Virus record (IMG/VR): IMGVR_UViG_3300033571_011685
Span: 62,001-126,000 of that record
Length of the DNA stretch: 64,000 nt
Reading direction: 5' to 3' (one strand)
Origin: a virus
Shown here: positions 33,966 through 42,353 of the stretch, one piece after another
Layout: the number at the start of each line of letters is the position of its first letter
Position numbering within the stretch: the stretch's first letter is position 1
Program-made: the position numbers and the translations under genes
Notes under the pieces: generated by a model
The model's database searches: none
Seen by the model: the letters and a program-made list of their open reading frames with translations, nothing else
Told to the model about the DNA's origin: nothing

Positions 33966-33993
33966 ACCTTACACTAGTTTTCAAAATAAGTAC
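33966..33993 (-). promoter_or_regulatory. Phage early-type promoter, copy D (GTACTT-N16-TAAGGT)
   Basis: GTACTT at 33993-33988 and TAAGGT at 33971-33966, spacing 16. It lies directly downstream of a terminator, a typical operon boundary. Confidence 0.8.
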
Positions 33994-33995
33994 AC

Positions 33996-34033
33996 AAAAA
34001 AACGCACCCAGAGCCTGTCCAAGTGCGTTTTTT
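33996..34033. terminator. Rho-independent terminator of the phoH-nuclease operon
   Basis: AAAAAACGCAC and GTGCGTTTTTT form an 11-bp stem with a 15-nt loop; U-runs are available in both directions. It ends leftward transcription just before promoter D. Confidence 0.85.
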
Positions 34034-34055
34034 ATTTTGCTTTAGAATCAAAGGT

Positions 34056-34721
34056 TTATCTGGAGTGATACCTTTTGACCAGTTCTGTGGCCTTCTGAGC
34101 GTAGTTCTTAGGATACTCTACGAACACCTGAGGCTCTGGGTTGTCATCCACAGCTATCAGGACAGCTACCTTCTTGGCCATCAGGCCAGTCATTTCCCAG
34201 AGCATGTAGGAGTACAGGCTGGCCTGTAGGAAGTAGCCCTCGATCCATTCCTTGCGCTTGAGCTTGGACGAGGTCTTGTAGTCGATGATGGCTAGCTCGC
34301 CGTCAAAGTCAGCGATCAGGTCACACGTTCCTGCCACCTTGAGGTAGTGGCTGACGAGCATCGACTCGATGCCTCTGATGTTGTCTACCCTACGATCAAT
34401 GACTGACTTGAGCTGCTTGAAGGCGACCAGGTTGGTCAGTCTGCTGGTGTCTACCATGTTTCCTAACACATAGTCTTCACACATGCTATGGACGTTAGTG
34501 CCTCGAGTGGAAGCAAAGCTAGAGACTCTGTCTGCTTCTGCGTCGCCTACTCTCTTGCGCCATTGGTCTAGTGCAGACTTGTCAGTCATGGCTCCTAGGA
34601 CGGTGGTGACAGAAGGATACTTCCTTCCATCCTCTGTTACATAGTATCTAGTACCGTCTTCTTCTACACGACTAAGCGGCTCAAAATTGAGCAAGTCAAT
34701 GTTAAATGGCTTTCGATCCAA
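34056..34721 (-). CDS. RecB/Cas4-like PD-(D/E)XK exonuclease
   Basis: About 221 aa. YPSVTTVLGAM and TRGTNVHSMCEDYV precede the nuclease core GTCDLIADFDGELAIIDYKTSSK (D and DxK), then EGYFLQASLYSYML (QxxxY motif), the typical Cas4/RecB-family order. It probably acts in DNA end processing for replication or recombination. No good ATG exists; TTG at 34721 leaves a 20-base overlap with phoH, while a TTG at 34805 would be longer. The start is therefore uncertain. Confidence 0.82.
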   Translation of the reverse strand: MDRKPFNIDLLNFEPLSRVEEDGTRYYVTEDGRKYPSVTTVLGAMTDKSALDQWRKRVGDAEADRVSSFASTRGTNVHSMCEDYVLGNMVDTSRLTNLVAFKQLKSVIDRRVDNIRGIESMLVSHYLKVAGTCDLIADFDGELAIIDYKTSSKLKRKEWIEGYFLQASLYSYMLWEMTGLMAKKVAVLIAVDDNPEPQVFVEYPKNYAQKATELVKRYHSR

Positions 34722-35463
34722 GACCAAGCTTCTCGCGGGTGATAATGTATTCACGAACCAATTTGCTCCTAACAATGTCGTTCTGATCAAATTCAATATA
34801 CTCAAAATCTGACAGCTTGTAAATGATTTTCATGAAGTCTTTTAGACCGTTACGCTCTTGTTCTCTCGTAAGGTCTGACTGACGGAAGTCTCCGCAGAAG
34901 ATGACTTTGCAGTTGCTGCCGATGCGAGTGATGACCGAGTCTAGTTCCTGATAGGTCATGTTCTGCATCTCGTCTACGATCACGTAGCAGTCGTTCATTG
35001 TAATGCCACGAACGAACGACGTAGACACAAAGTCGATAGCAGCTTTCTGCTTTAGAATGTCGTATGCATCTCCGCGACCAAACAACTCAGTTGAGATGGA
35101 GTAGTACGGAGCCTCGTAGACCTTCATCTTTTCTTTCTGACTGCCGGGCAAGAAACCCATGTCTCTCGTGGGCACTACAGACCGAACCACATAGATCTTG
35201 TTCTGCAGACCAGAGCCATCGATCAACTCGCGCAGTGTCAGATACAGAGACAAGAACGTCTTGCCTGTACCAGCCATGCCGTGAAGCATCAGATGCTTAC
35301 CACGTTCAAAAGCCTCGAACGTCAGACGCTGATTCTCTGTCAACGGCTCAATGTATCTGAGATTAAAGTTTTCTGACTTGAAGTTTGGTCTATTCAGGAG
35401 AACTTCGTCACCAGTCTGCCTAAGAATACGCTTTTGTCTTTTAGTAAGTCTCGGCTGATTCAC
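34702..35463 (-). CDS. phoH: PhoH-like ATPase
   Basis: 253 aa, the PhoH P-loop family. Walker A GMAGTGKT at ~residue 62, VVRSVVPTRDMGFLPGS, Walker B CYVIVDEMQNMTYQEL, and the sensor motif VIFCGDFRQSDL. PhoH-like proteins are common in marine and rhizobial T4-like phages; an RNA-helicase-like or phosphate-stress role is proposed for the family but not established. Followed by and overlapping the RecB-like nuclease gene. Confidence 0.92.
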   Translation of the reverse strand: MNQPRLTKRQKRILRQTGDEVLLNRPNFKSENFNLRYIEPLTENQRLTFEAFERGKHLMLHGMAGTGKTFLSLYLTLRELIDGSGLQNKIYVVRSVVPTRDMGFLPGSQKEKMKVYEAPYYSISTELFGRGDAYDILKQKAAIDFVSTSFVRGITMNDCYVIVDEMQNMTYQELDSVITRIGSNCKVIFCGDFRQSDLTREQERNGLKDFMKIIYKLSDFEYIEFDQNDIVRSKLVREYIITREKLGLGSKAI

Positions 35464-35464
35464 T

Positions 35465-35755
35465 TTATGTCCTATTCTTATACTTGTTTACAGCTTCTCT
35501 GACTTTGACAGACTTGGTATCTTTTGCACCGTGTTTTTCTGCAAGAGGAGAGCCGGGGTTTGCATCTGCGACTCTTCTCAACATGTCATTGAAACCGGAG
35601 TCGGTCTTGATGCCACCTACACCACCTACCACATTCACCTTATAGACCAGCCGAATGTCTGGGTTTTCAGCGAGAAACTCCTTCATGCTGTCATATGACA
35701 TGAATTCGTCCCACTTCTCGTCAGTGGTAGTGTCATGAAATTCATAGAGAGGCAC
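35465..35755 (-). CDS. Conserved T4-like hypothetical protein (MPLYEF family)
   Basis: 96 aa from a GTG that overlaps the previous stop (TAGTG). MPLYEFHDTTTDEKWDEFMSYDSMKEFLAENPD resembles a FmdB-type zinc-ribbon opening without Cys; DSGFNDMLRRVADANPGSPL is the conserved C-terminal part seen in cyanophages. Function unknown. Confidence 0.75.
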   Translation of the reverse strand: MPLYEFHDTTTDEKWDEFMSYDSMKEFLAENPDIRLVYKVNVVGGVGGIKTDSGFNDMLRRVADANPGSPLAEKHGAKDTKSVKVREAVNKYKNRT

Positions 35756-35913
35756 TATTCTTCGTCGATCTTTAGAAGAGTGTCGATGTCTTTCGCTCGA
35801 AGAGCACTGATCAGGTGTTTTTCTTTACGATGATTTTGAAGATCACGGCGATTGGGAGTGTAATCGTCTTCAAGAAACTCTTTAAGCTTCTTGATGTTCT
35901 GCTTTTTCTTCAT
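35755..35913 (-). CDS. Small basic helical protein (52 aa)
   Basis: ATG at 35913, TAG at 35755. The sequence begins MKKKQNIKKLKEFLEDDYT and ends AKDIDTLLKIDEE. Its start lies within the end of the DUF6433-like gene and its stop overlaps the next GTG. The ribosome site is weak, but the tight packing between two genes supports it. Confidence 0.6.
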   Translation of the reverse strand: MKKKQNIKKLKEFLEDDYTPNRRDLQNHRKEKHLISALRAKDIDTLLKIDEE

Positions 35914-36322
35914 GGATCAGACCCGGAAATGCTTTGTTGATGTGCTTTACTGTAAGTCCCTTGACAGGGAGTTTCTTGTCTTTAGCAGACAGAAGGAGTT
36001 TGGCGTCGCCAGGATGTATAGTCTCCAACATTTCAATGAAGAGCTGTTCACGCCTGACCGGTCGCATATTTACATTAGCATGTTCTAAGAATAGGTAGAG
36101 ACGACGAGCTTCAGTGTACATCATGCCGTGTGTCTCAGGCTCAGGAGCTTCGTTATAAGGAGGCTCGCCTTCTGGCAATAGCCACTTGACTCGTGGATCC
36201 AAAGCAAACTGTAGGATCATCTTCAGCGGCTCGCTCTCGTTTTTTTGAAGGAAAGCAATCTTATCCTCTTCCTTCTTTTGAGCTGCAGCTTGAGCCACGA
36301 TTTCGAATATAGCTAACTTCAC
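35882..36322 (-). CDS. Conserved T4-like protein (DUF6433-like)
   Basis: 146 aa. Segments LKMILQFALDPRVKWLLPEGEPPY, ARRLYLFLEHANVNMRPVRREQLFIEMLETIHPGDAKLLLSAKDK and PGLIHEE match a family I know from cyanophages beside rnh. Function unknown. It directly follows rnh with no gap. Confidence 0.75.
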   Translation of the reverse strand: MKLAIFEIVAQAAAQKKEEDKIAFLQKNESEPLKMILQFALDPRVKWLLPEGEPPYNEAPEPETHGMMYTEARRLYLFLEHANVNMRPVRREQLFIEMLETIHPGDAKLLLSAKDKKLPVKGLTVKHINKAFPGLIHEEKAEHQEA

Positions 36323-37174
36323 TTAAAAGTCTCCAATGCTCTCAATGAGATTCTTCATTCTCTTTTGAATAAAGTAGTTGAGAAGGTTCTTCCTAGACTT
36401 GCCTTCCTGGTTTATATATTCATCCAAGATTTTCTCCCTGATCTGGGGAGGAGTAAAAGACAGGTCGACTAGCTGTTGGTTGCGCTTATAGTTACGCAAC
36501 ATCTGCTCGTCACAGAACTGTTCAGGTTGCTGAGTAACCCAGTGATCAAGCTTCTTCTGTCCTAGAGGACGCTGACGCTGACCAACCACAAAGGTGTTGT
36601 CAGCAGACAAGAAGTTAGGCACACCGTCGCCTACGTCGCCGCGCATGATGTGCTCGTTGAGGAAGCGAGTAGGATCGTTCGTAATACGCCACTTCTTCTG
36701 GACCGGGTCGTACTGCTTGACGTTGAAGTACTTCTGCAGCTGCATGAAGTCCTTGTCGCCTGACACGATCAAGATCTTTTCGCTGGTGTTGGCATACTTT
36801 TCGACCAACACTCCGATGACGTCGTCAGCTTCTGCGCCGTCTACGTGAATGACCCTGTACGGGAAGTTGTTCTTGATGTCTTCGCGCACGCCGTTCAAGA
36901 TCGTAAAGATCTTGTTCCAGTCCAGCTCGCTGGCATCACGAGACTTCTTGCGATTGGCCTTGTAGTAAGGAAAGATTTGCTTGCGCCAGTTGTTGCCAGC
37001 GTCTGCTGCAATGACCATCTCTCCGTATTCCGAACGGAACTTGGCATTGTATGAGCGCAGTGAGTTGAGGATCATGTGGCGAAGGAGATCCTCGTCCACT
37101 TCGATGTTAGTGTGATTACCGATCTGCGACATAAAGTTCGAGATCATCACTTGGTTCAAGTCAACAATAATCAT
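36323..37174 (-). CDS. rnh: RNase H / 5'-3' exonuclease (T4 Rnh family)
   Basis: 283 aa (T4: 305). FEN-type acidic residues are visible: IIVDLNQVM, EMVIAADAGNNWRKQIFPYYKANR, VDGAEADDVIGVL, ILIVSGDKDFMQLQ, and IMRGDVGDGVPN of the H3TH region. It removes Okazaki primers together with gp32. Its neighbourhood of small T4-like replication genes fits. Confidence 0.92.
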   Translation of the reverse strand: MIIVDLNQVMISNFMSQIGNHTNIEVDEDLLRHMILNSLRSYNAKFRSEYGEMVIAADAGNNWRKQIFPYYKANRKKSRDASELDWNKIFTILNGVREDIKNNFPYRVIHVDGAEADDVIGVLVEKYANTSEKILIVSGDKDFMQLQKYFNVKQYDPVQKKWRITNDPTRFLNEHIMRGDVGDGVPNFLSADNTFVVGQRQRPLGQKKLDHWVTQQPEQFCDEQMLRNYKRNQQLVDLSFTPPQIREKILDEYINQEGKSRKNLLNYFIQKRMKNLIESIGDF

Positions 37175-37189
37175 AGCTATATAAGAGTA

Positions 37190-37555
37190 TTACTCTTCTC
37201 CAGTTTTATCTACAACGATATCTAGGTCATACTTATATTCTAGATTTCCATCTTCGTGTTCGAACAGAGAGAACGAAGATTCAGTGAAGTCGTGCAGCGC
37301 GTGTTCTAGGTCTAGTGACTTATAGACCAGCGCCTTGAAGCTCTCGCAAAATAAAGCTAGATCCTTGCCGCACTTTTCACTGTCGATATCCAATCCTCCT
37401 TCGAGGATGATCTGAATAATATGCGGAAAGGCCATAGTCATCATGTAATCTGCGCGAGCTTTGCGAAGAGTTGCTATAGATTCATGCAACTCTTCAAGCG
37501 ATTGCGGTGGACTCTCGCCCTTGGCTTTAGGAAATATGATAACATTATTTGTCAT
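37190..37555 (-). CDS. Conserved T4-like hypothetical protein (121 aa)
   Basis: VIIFPKAKGESPPQSLEELHESI at the N-terminus, then a helical middle and an acidic C-terminus. The pattern (VIxFP...PPQ) is familiar from cyanophage-type phages. Function unknown. Its ATG overlaps the TGA... of the upstream 377-aa gene and a TATAAATA box precedes it. Confidence 0.72.
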   Translation of the reverse strand: MTNNVIIFPKAKGESPPQSLEELHESIATLRKARADYMMTMAFPHIIQIILEGGLDIDSEKCGKDLALFCESFKALVYKSLDLEHALHDFTESSFSLFEHEDGNLEYKYDLDIVVDKTGEE

Positions 37556-38685
37556 TTAATGATCCGCAACAGGATGGTATCTGTATTTATACGTCCGTTA
37601 GGCTTGGACTCGACAGTCTTGAGATCATCCATTATCTTTCTTAGTGCCACACGCCCTGCTCCAAGCAACTGCTGTATGGTGATATCTGGCTTGCGCAAGC
37701 TTTTGGTCGATGACTTGTCGACATCGTAGCCAATAAGCGTGGTACCCTTCACTTGGATCCCAGTTGGGCCAACAGCGTCGTACCTCGTCAGCCTCTTGTA
37801 CTTTGTATTGTAGGTCCATAGTTGCTGACATCCCACGATCTCGACGGGGTTAACAGATACGATCTTGAGAGGAGCGAACTCCTTCTGGAACTTGAGCTTC
37901 TCGACCTGCTTGGCCAGAGGCTTCTCGCGAATCGTCTTTGGCTTGCGAACCTTGGTGACCTTCTTGTTGCCGATGTACCGATTCAGATCATCGATGACCG
38001 CCTGCATGAAAGCACGTTCATCCTTTAGCTTCTTACCAAAAGCTTCTTTGACCTGCTCATCGTCGCTCATGACCTCGTCATAGATCGGCTGGTAATAAGC
38101 CAGCATGAAGCGAGCTGCAGCAGGAGTGGCTGTGTACTTCTGCAGAAACTCATACATCGATCCACGCTCATCGATGACTTTGCCTTCGGCGTCAGACAGA
38201 AGCTGATTGTTCCTGGCCTTTGTGCGAGCCTGAATGTCGACGATCGGCTTTGCCTTAGGAACCTGAGGCTGCTCTTCAGTCTCTTCATCGAGACGGATGC
38301 GAGCTGCTCCCATCTCCTCGATGCGAGTGACGATCCATTCCTTGTTCTCTGCAGCAAGCTTAGTACCGTTCAGCGCCATCTTGGCGATCCAGCCAGGGGT
38401 GGTGCTGACGAGTTTATCAGGGATATCGCGAACGATCTTGCTGAGGTCTGCACGACCTTCGATCTTGAGATACTGAAGCAACCACTGCTTTGCCTTGGAG
38501 GCATCGTACATGTAGTTGTACCAGTTGAGGACTTCCGTCAGACGAGGATCTCGCCGACCAGTCAGTTCCTCGAGGATGGGCTCGTCGCCCATGTACTTGC
38601 TATCGAGCGAAGCGTTGCGACGGTTCGAGATAGGCTTCTTCTTGATCTTCTGTGTGATGCTCTTTTTAGCCACGTTTTTCTCCAA
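37552..38685 (-). CDS. Conserved T4-like protein of unknown function (377 aa)
   Basis: Very basic N-terminus (KSITQKIKKKPISNRRNAS) and a helical middle. The C-terminal third contains VSVNPVEIVGCQQLWTYNTKYKRLTRY and VKGTTLIGYD, a small beta domain that I recall from a conserved cyanophage-type family of this length. It is the first gene after early-type promoter E, so it is expressed early. No enzymatic motif recognised; nucleic-acid binding is plausible from the charge. Confidence 0.75.
   Translation of the reverse strand: MEKNVAKKSITQKIKKKPISNRRNASLDSKYMGDEPILEELTGRRDPRLTEVLNWYNYMYDASKAKQWLLQYLKIEGRADLSKIVRDIPDKLVSTTPGWIAKMALNGTKLAAENKEWIVTRIEEMGAARIRLDEETEEQPQVPKAKPIVDIQARTKARNNQLLSDAEGKVIDERGSMYEFLQKYTATPAAARFMLAYYQPIYDEVMSDDEQVKEAFGKKLKDERAFMQAVIDDLNRYIGNKKVTKVRKPKTIREKPLAKQVEKLKFQKEFAPLKIVSVNPVEIVGCQQLWTYNTKYKRLTRYDAVGPTGIQVKGTTLIGYDVDKSSTKSLRKPDITIQQLLGAGRVALRKIMDDLKTVESKPNGRINTDTILLRIIK
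37584..37591 (-). promoter_or_regulatory. Candidate late promoter (TATAAATA)
   Basis: Exact TATAAATA on the minus strand, 29 bases before the 121-aa gene, inside the end of the 377-aa gene. Confidence 0.6.
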
Positions 38686-38695
38686 TCTATGATTA

Positions 38696-38723
38696 AATCT
38701 ACCATAGATTTCAAAAAATGTAC
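38696..38723 (-). promoter_or_regulatory. Phage early-type promoter, copy E (GTACAT-N16-TAGATT)
   Basis: GTACAT at 38723-38718 and TAGATT at 38701-38696, spacing 16 with TTTTTTGAAATCTATGG between. It is the most divergent copy but keeps the layout. Confidence 0.65.
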
Positions 38724-38746
38724 ATGTTTATTTTTATTAAATGTTA

Positions 38747-39343
38747 TCAATACTTTAGGTCTTCAGGATCTAGGTAGGTATGGCGAGCCCTGATGTTTTG
38801 AGCTATGAAGTGCATGATGGCTTGACTCACGTCCTCTACGATACCGTAGTTTCCTGATGGGATGTGAATGGCCACGTCTGCCAATTCTTTGGCCTTTCCT
38901 CCATCGAACCCGAGGATGGCGATCGACTTCATGCCGATCTCTTTGGCCATCTTGAGAGCATTGATGATATTAGGACTGTTGCCGCTCGAGCTGATGGCAA
39001 TCAGCAGGTCGTCTTGAGCTGCTGACCAAGATAGCTGCTTAGAAAACACATGCTCAAAGCCGATGTCGTTGGCCACAGCAGTCATCATAGAATCGTTGCA
39101 GTTCAGAGACACGATCTTCGGAAAGAAGTTTGTATCGCATGCCACGCCTTTGACGCAGTCACATACCAGATGGTTTGAGATGGCAGCAGAGCCGCCGTTA
39201 CCACATGAGTAGATCGTGCCACTGGTAACGTAGGCTTCTACGATCAGCTCTATCGCACGTTCAACCTTATTGGCTTCAACGTTATCCAAAGCCTTTGATA
39301 GATGGTCAGAGTACTCGAATAAGCTCTTAATCACGGTAGACAA
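38747..39343 (-). CDS. gmhA: Sedoheptulose-7-phosphate isomerase (GmhA-like, SIS domain)
   Basis: 198 aa. GTIYSCGNGGSAAISNHLVCD, LSWSAAQDDLLIAISSSGNSPNII and AIMHFIAQNI are the GmhA SIS-domain signatures. The enzyme makes D-glycero-D-manno-heptose 7-phosphate. It is the last gene of a four-gene overlapping cassette (HAD phosphatase, glycosyltransferase, heptose kinase, GmhA), overlapping the kinase by 17 bases. Confidence 0.9.
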   Translation of the reverse strand: MSTVIKSLFEYSDHLSKALDNVEANKVERAIELIVEAYVTSGTIYSCGNGGSAAISNHLVCDCVKGVACDTNFFPKIVSLNCNDSMMTAVANDIGFEHVFSKQLSWSAAQDDLLIAISSSGNSPNIINALKMAKEIGMKSIAILGFDGGKAKELADVAIHIPSGNYGIVEDVSQAIMHFIAQNIRARHTYLDPEDLKY

Positions 39344-40274
39344 CGCGTGCTCCTTCGTGTGCGCATTGAATGATTAGACACTCGCGATCACTAAACTCTT
39401 CATGCAGAGCAGGATCGTCTTCTGACAGGGCTAGCATGTATCCTCCGCCGCCGGCACCGAGAAGCTTGGCACCCCATGCTCCTGCCTTCATGCAACGATC
39501 GTACATCTCGTCGATGGTACTGTTTGAGATGCTGTCATCCATCTGCTTCTTTAGTTGCCACGCAGACACCAACAGAGCTCCGTATTCTTTGGCAGTCATA
39601 GGCGGTTGACCATATGTCATGTCTGCCATATCGGCCAGAGAACGAATTACGAACTGTTTAGCGTCGAAGTTGATGTTGCCGAGTATCTCAGATGCATGTC
39701 TCTCGATGTTAGTAGGGATCAGAGTAATGTAGGGTTCAATGAATGCGGGATTCATGCGACTTACTCTAATGTTGCCTTCATTACTATACTTGATATAGTT
39801 CATTCCACCAAGAGCAGACGCATACTGATCTTGCTTACCGATCTTCCATTCACACATGTCTAATTCAATATGACATGCTAGTTCGGCTACGTCGAGTTGA
39901 TTGTACACATCTCCCATTCCAATGTATTCTGTAATGGCCCTGATCAGTGCACAAGTAAAGGCAGACGATCCACCAAGACCTGTACCGATCGTGGGAATGT
40001 CTGCGAAAGATGTGATCTCGATGTTAGATCGAATGTTGAAGTACTTCAGAACGTTCTTGACGATCTCGTTCTGGAGATCTTCTACGTCAGTCACGCACTC
40101 TTGTTTTGAATAAGAGACTTTGATATGATTCTGAGGAGTGTACATGACAGCTACATAGACGTAGCGATCAATGGCCATGGAAATGGTAGCTCCACCCCAT
40201 TGCATGAAGTGGGCCGGAATGTCCGACCCACCTCCGAAGAAACTAATTCTAAGCGGCGCTTTTGACAGAATCAT
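39327..40274 (-). CDS. hddA: GHMP kinase, heptose 7-phosphate kinase-like (HddA)
   Basis: 315 aa. GHMP motif 1 (SKAPLRISFFGGGSDIP), motif 2 (IPTIGTGLGGSSAFTCAL) and motif 3 (GAWGAKLLGAGGGGYMLA) are all present. The opening GGGSDIP is typical of HddA/FKP-type sugar kinases. Next to GmhA this predicts D-glycero-D-manno-heptose 7-phosphate 1-kinase. It overlaps its neighbours on both sides. Confidence 0.87.
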   Translation of the reverse strand: MILSKAPLRISFFGGGSDIPAHFMQWGGATISMAIDRYVYVAVMYTPQNHIKVSYSKQECVTDVEDLQNEIVKNVLKYFNIRSNIEITSFADIPTIGTGLGGSSAFTCALIRAITEYIGMGDVYNQLDVAELACHIELDMCEWKIGKQDQYASALGGMNYIKYSNEGNIRVSRMNPAFIEPYITLIPTNIERHASEILGNINFDAKQFVIRSLADMADMTYGQPPMTAKEYGALLVSAWQLKKQMDDSISNSTIDEMYDRCMKAGAWGAKLLGAGGGGYMLALSEDDPALHEEFSDRECLIIQCAHEGARVVYRD

Positions 40275-41268
40275 TCGTTGCTTCCCTGCGTGCCTTATCT
40301 GCCTTGAGCGAGTTGATCAGCGCCTTCCAGCGAAGCGAGATCTTGTCCCAACCGAAGCGATTGTCGGTGTATGCTTTGATGAACCCGAGCATGTTGGTCA
40401 TGTCGTTGTTCATGACGTTCTCGATGGTGTACATCAGGTTATGAGCAAAGATGTTGGCGTGCATGTTGGGATCCGTATGATCGCCATCATACTGCACAGT
40501 CAGACCAGCAGAAGTATCGGTCAGAGCTGAGAAGTTAGGATGGACCGCAACGCAACCAGCACTCATGGCTTCAATCAGTGAACGACACGAAGTCTCAGGC
40601 CAAATACATGGATATGCAAAGATGTGTGCCTTCTGATAAGCTTCACGAACCACTTCGTTAGGCTGCCATCCGTAGTAGTTGATCTTAGGATGATCGCGGC
40701 ATGCCTTGAAGAGCGACTCAAACTGGGCATCACGCTGCTCCCACTTAGGACCATAGATGCCGAATGAGGAATAAACATCCAGCTCGATGTTGTCATACTT
40801 CTTACAGAGAGACATAAACACTGGCACCAAGATCTCAAGGCCGCGATGCGGCGTCGAAGTGTAGATAAGACGAATGGTGTCCTTCTTGTTCTTCTCGACA
40901 GGATCGAACGGAATAGGATCGATGCCAGTCTCGATCACGCAACTCTGTGCACTGTACGGGACTCCGAGGAAATCGCGATAGTGCTGATACTGCCAGTTAG
41001 AAGAGAATACCAGCTTATCGAAGCGGGCCCGACTGTCCTTTTCCTTGAGATGCTTGCACTCAGGATCCATGGCCAGATCATGAAGATGGTAGATCTTAAT
41101 CTTGTCATCGTGTAGCTCGCGTACGCGAGACGAGATGATCTGTACGCCTTCTAGTTCTTCACGCGTAAGACGGTTGAAGAGGGCTCGTGTGGTCAGCTCA
41201 GTGCCACCTTGCGAGTCTTGATTAAGTTCATTGAACTCGATCAAGTCTTGGTTCTTAAGGTCTTTCAT
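40249..41268 (-). CDS. Glycosyltransferase, GT4-like
   Basis: 339 aa. GGTELTTRAL near the N-terminus, LIYTSTPHRGLEIL at the start of the second Rossmann domain, and the E-x7-E donor motif in PETSCRSLIEAMSAGCVAVHP are typical of family GT4. Encoded between a HAD phosphatase and heptose enzymes, it probably transfers an activated heptose or related sugar. The acceptor (phage DNA, virion protein or host LPS) is unknown. Confidence 0.87.
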   Translation of the reverse strand: MKDLKNQDLIEFNELNQDSQGGTELTTRALFNRLTREELEGVQIISSRVRELHDDKIKIYHLHDLAMDPECKHLKEKDSRARFDKLVFSSNWQYQHYRDFLGVPYSAQSCVIETGIDPIPFDPVEKNKKDTIRLIYTSTPHRGLEILVPVFMSLCKKYDNIELDVYSSFGIYGPKWEQRDAQFESLFKACRDHPKINYYGWQPNEVVREAYQKAHIFAYPCIWPETSCRSLIEAMSAGCVAVHPNFSALTDTSAGLTVQYDGDHTDPNMHANIFAHNLMYTIENVMNNDMTNMLGFIKAYTDNRFGWDKISLRWKALINSLKADKARREATNDSVKSAA

Positions 41269-41585
41269 TGCAATGCTCCAGTAAAATACATATCAGAATT
41301 GATGGCTTTATCGTCGATCCAAATATCATAAGATGGCTTGCCCATCCACAGCTCTTTATACTTGCATCCCCATGAGTCAAGTTGATTTTTTGTCAACTCA
41401 GCCCAATCGAGGCCAGTCGAAGAGCCACGTGCAGTCCAATAGATGATGGTCTCTCCTGCATCGTGTAGCTTGTTGATTGCTTCGATGCGACCGGGCAAAG
41501 GTTCTGCCTTGTCGTACTGACGAGATCCATCTTCGCCAGTAAACGAAGTGCAGATGGTGTCGTCGATGTCGACCACATAGATCAT
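41265..41585 (-). CDS. Small HAD-superfamily phosphatase
   Basis: 106 aa. HAD motif I VVDIDDTIC (DxDxT), motif II YWTARGS and motif IV IWIDDKAI. It lacks the zinc-binding loop of GmhB, but in this operon dephosphorylation of heptose 1,7-bisphosphate is a reasonable guess. Its stop overlaps the glycosyltransferase ATG and its start overlaps the preceding stop. Confidence 0.82.
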   Translation of the reverse strand: MIYVVDIDDTICTSFTGEDGSRQYDKAEPLPGRIEAINKLHDAGETIIYWTARGSSTGLDWAELTKNQLDSWGCKYKELWMGKPSYDIWIDDKAINSDMYFTGALQ

Positions 41586-41890
41586 CTATCAGTCTCCGAA
41601 AACCCGATTACAGAGTCGTAGCGAAATGAGCGCCAACCCTCCTTCTCGAGGTCGTATACGGCCAAGATGTCAGGATTTTGAGTCTTCTTCTGCACCGACT
41701 CTTCTATATCTATCTGTGCAGGCAGGAGATCGGGATTGAGGGTGCAGAGCATATCTCGCACAGTCCCGTCTTTCTTGATAAAGTTGACCTTGAGGACCTT
41801 AGTCTTCAGCTGGTCTCGGAGAAAAGTATTCCTCCACGATGTCTCGCTCGACGCTTGGTTCGAACCATTCTGTAAGTTTGTCAAATCCAC
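41582..41890 (-). CDS. Conserved T4-like small protein (SH3/WYL-like appearance)
   Basis: 102 aa. LKVNFIKKDGTVRDMLCTLNPDLLP and DILAVYDLEKEGWRSFRYDSVIGF form the conserved small beta domain seen in many T4-like phages (KKNGExRxMxCTL ... WRSFRxxSI). Function unknown. It starts inside the 3' end of the glutaredoxin gene. Confidence 0.78.
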   Translation of the reverse strand: MDLTNLQNGSNQASSETSWRNTFLRDQLKTKVLKVNFIKKDGTVRDMLCTLNPDLLPAQIDIEESVQKKTQNPDILAVYDLEKEGWRSFRYDSVIGFSETDR

Positions 41891-42080
41891 CGATGTTCAC
41901 TCCGTCAATAATAATAAATGGGACACTACGCACGTTAGGAAAGATACTCACGAAATCTTCTCGCGTAATATCTGATCCTATACCAACTTGAGTGTATTGT
42001 AAACCCTTTTGTGTCAAAAGATTCTTGGCCGCATCACAATACGGACAGTTTTCTTTGGTATAGACAATGATCTTACTCAC
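41799..42080 (-). CDS. grx: Glutaredoxin
   Basis: 93 aa from a GTG at 42080 that overlaps the previous stop; a longer frame to 42134 is possible. IIVYTKENCPYCDAAKNLL holds the CPYC dithiol, and NVRSVPFIIIDGVNIGGFDKL has the cis-Pro and GG glutathione-binding motif. It likely reduces the phage ribonucleotide reductase encoded nearby. Confidence 0.87.
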   Translation of the reverse strand: MSKIIVYTKENCPYCDAAKNLLTQKGLQYTQVGIGSDITREDFVSIFPNVRSVPFIIIDGVNIGGFDKLTEWFEPSVERDIVEEYFSPRPAED

Positions 42081-42342
42081 TCTCTTTACTCTTGTAAATG
42101 CTATAAGATTTGTTAGGATCGCCCCAATAGGCATTTGATCTCACTCTGATAAAAGGTTGATTAGTGCCTCTTGAGGGATTGGGAATGGATAACCATGGGT
42201 TCTTACCCCGGCGCCATGCTTCAAGCTTGGTTAGATACTTATCTAGCTCTGTACGACTCTGACGAACCTCTTTAACTCCGTTCACGATAGAACGACGTTC
42301 ACCTTTGGATGTCTGCGACGTACGTGTTCTCTTCTTACCCAT
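42073..42342 (-). CDS. Conserved T4-like hypothetical protein (89 aa)
   Basis: Basic N-terminus (GKKRTRTSQTSKGERRSI), then a helix, KNPWLSIPNP and a C-terminal RVRSNAYWGDPN. No known domain. It lies directly upstream of glutaredoxin and downstream of a tiny basic protein gene. Confidence 0.7.
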   Translation of the reverse strand: MGKKRTRTSQTSKGERRSIVNGVKEVRQSRTELDKYLTKLEAWRRGKNPWLSIPNPSRGTNQPFIRVRSNAYWGDPNKSYSIYKSKESE

Positions 42343-42353
42343 TAATTAAGTCC

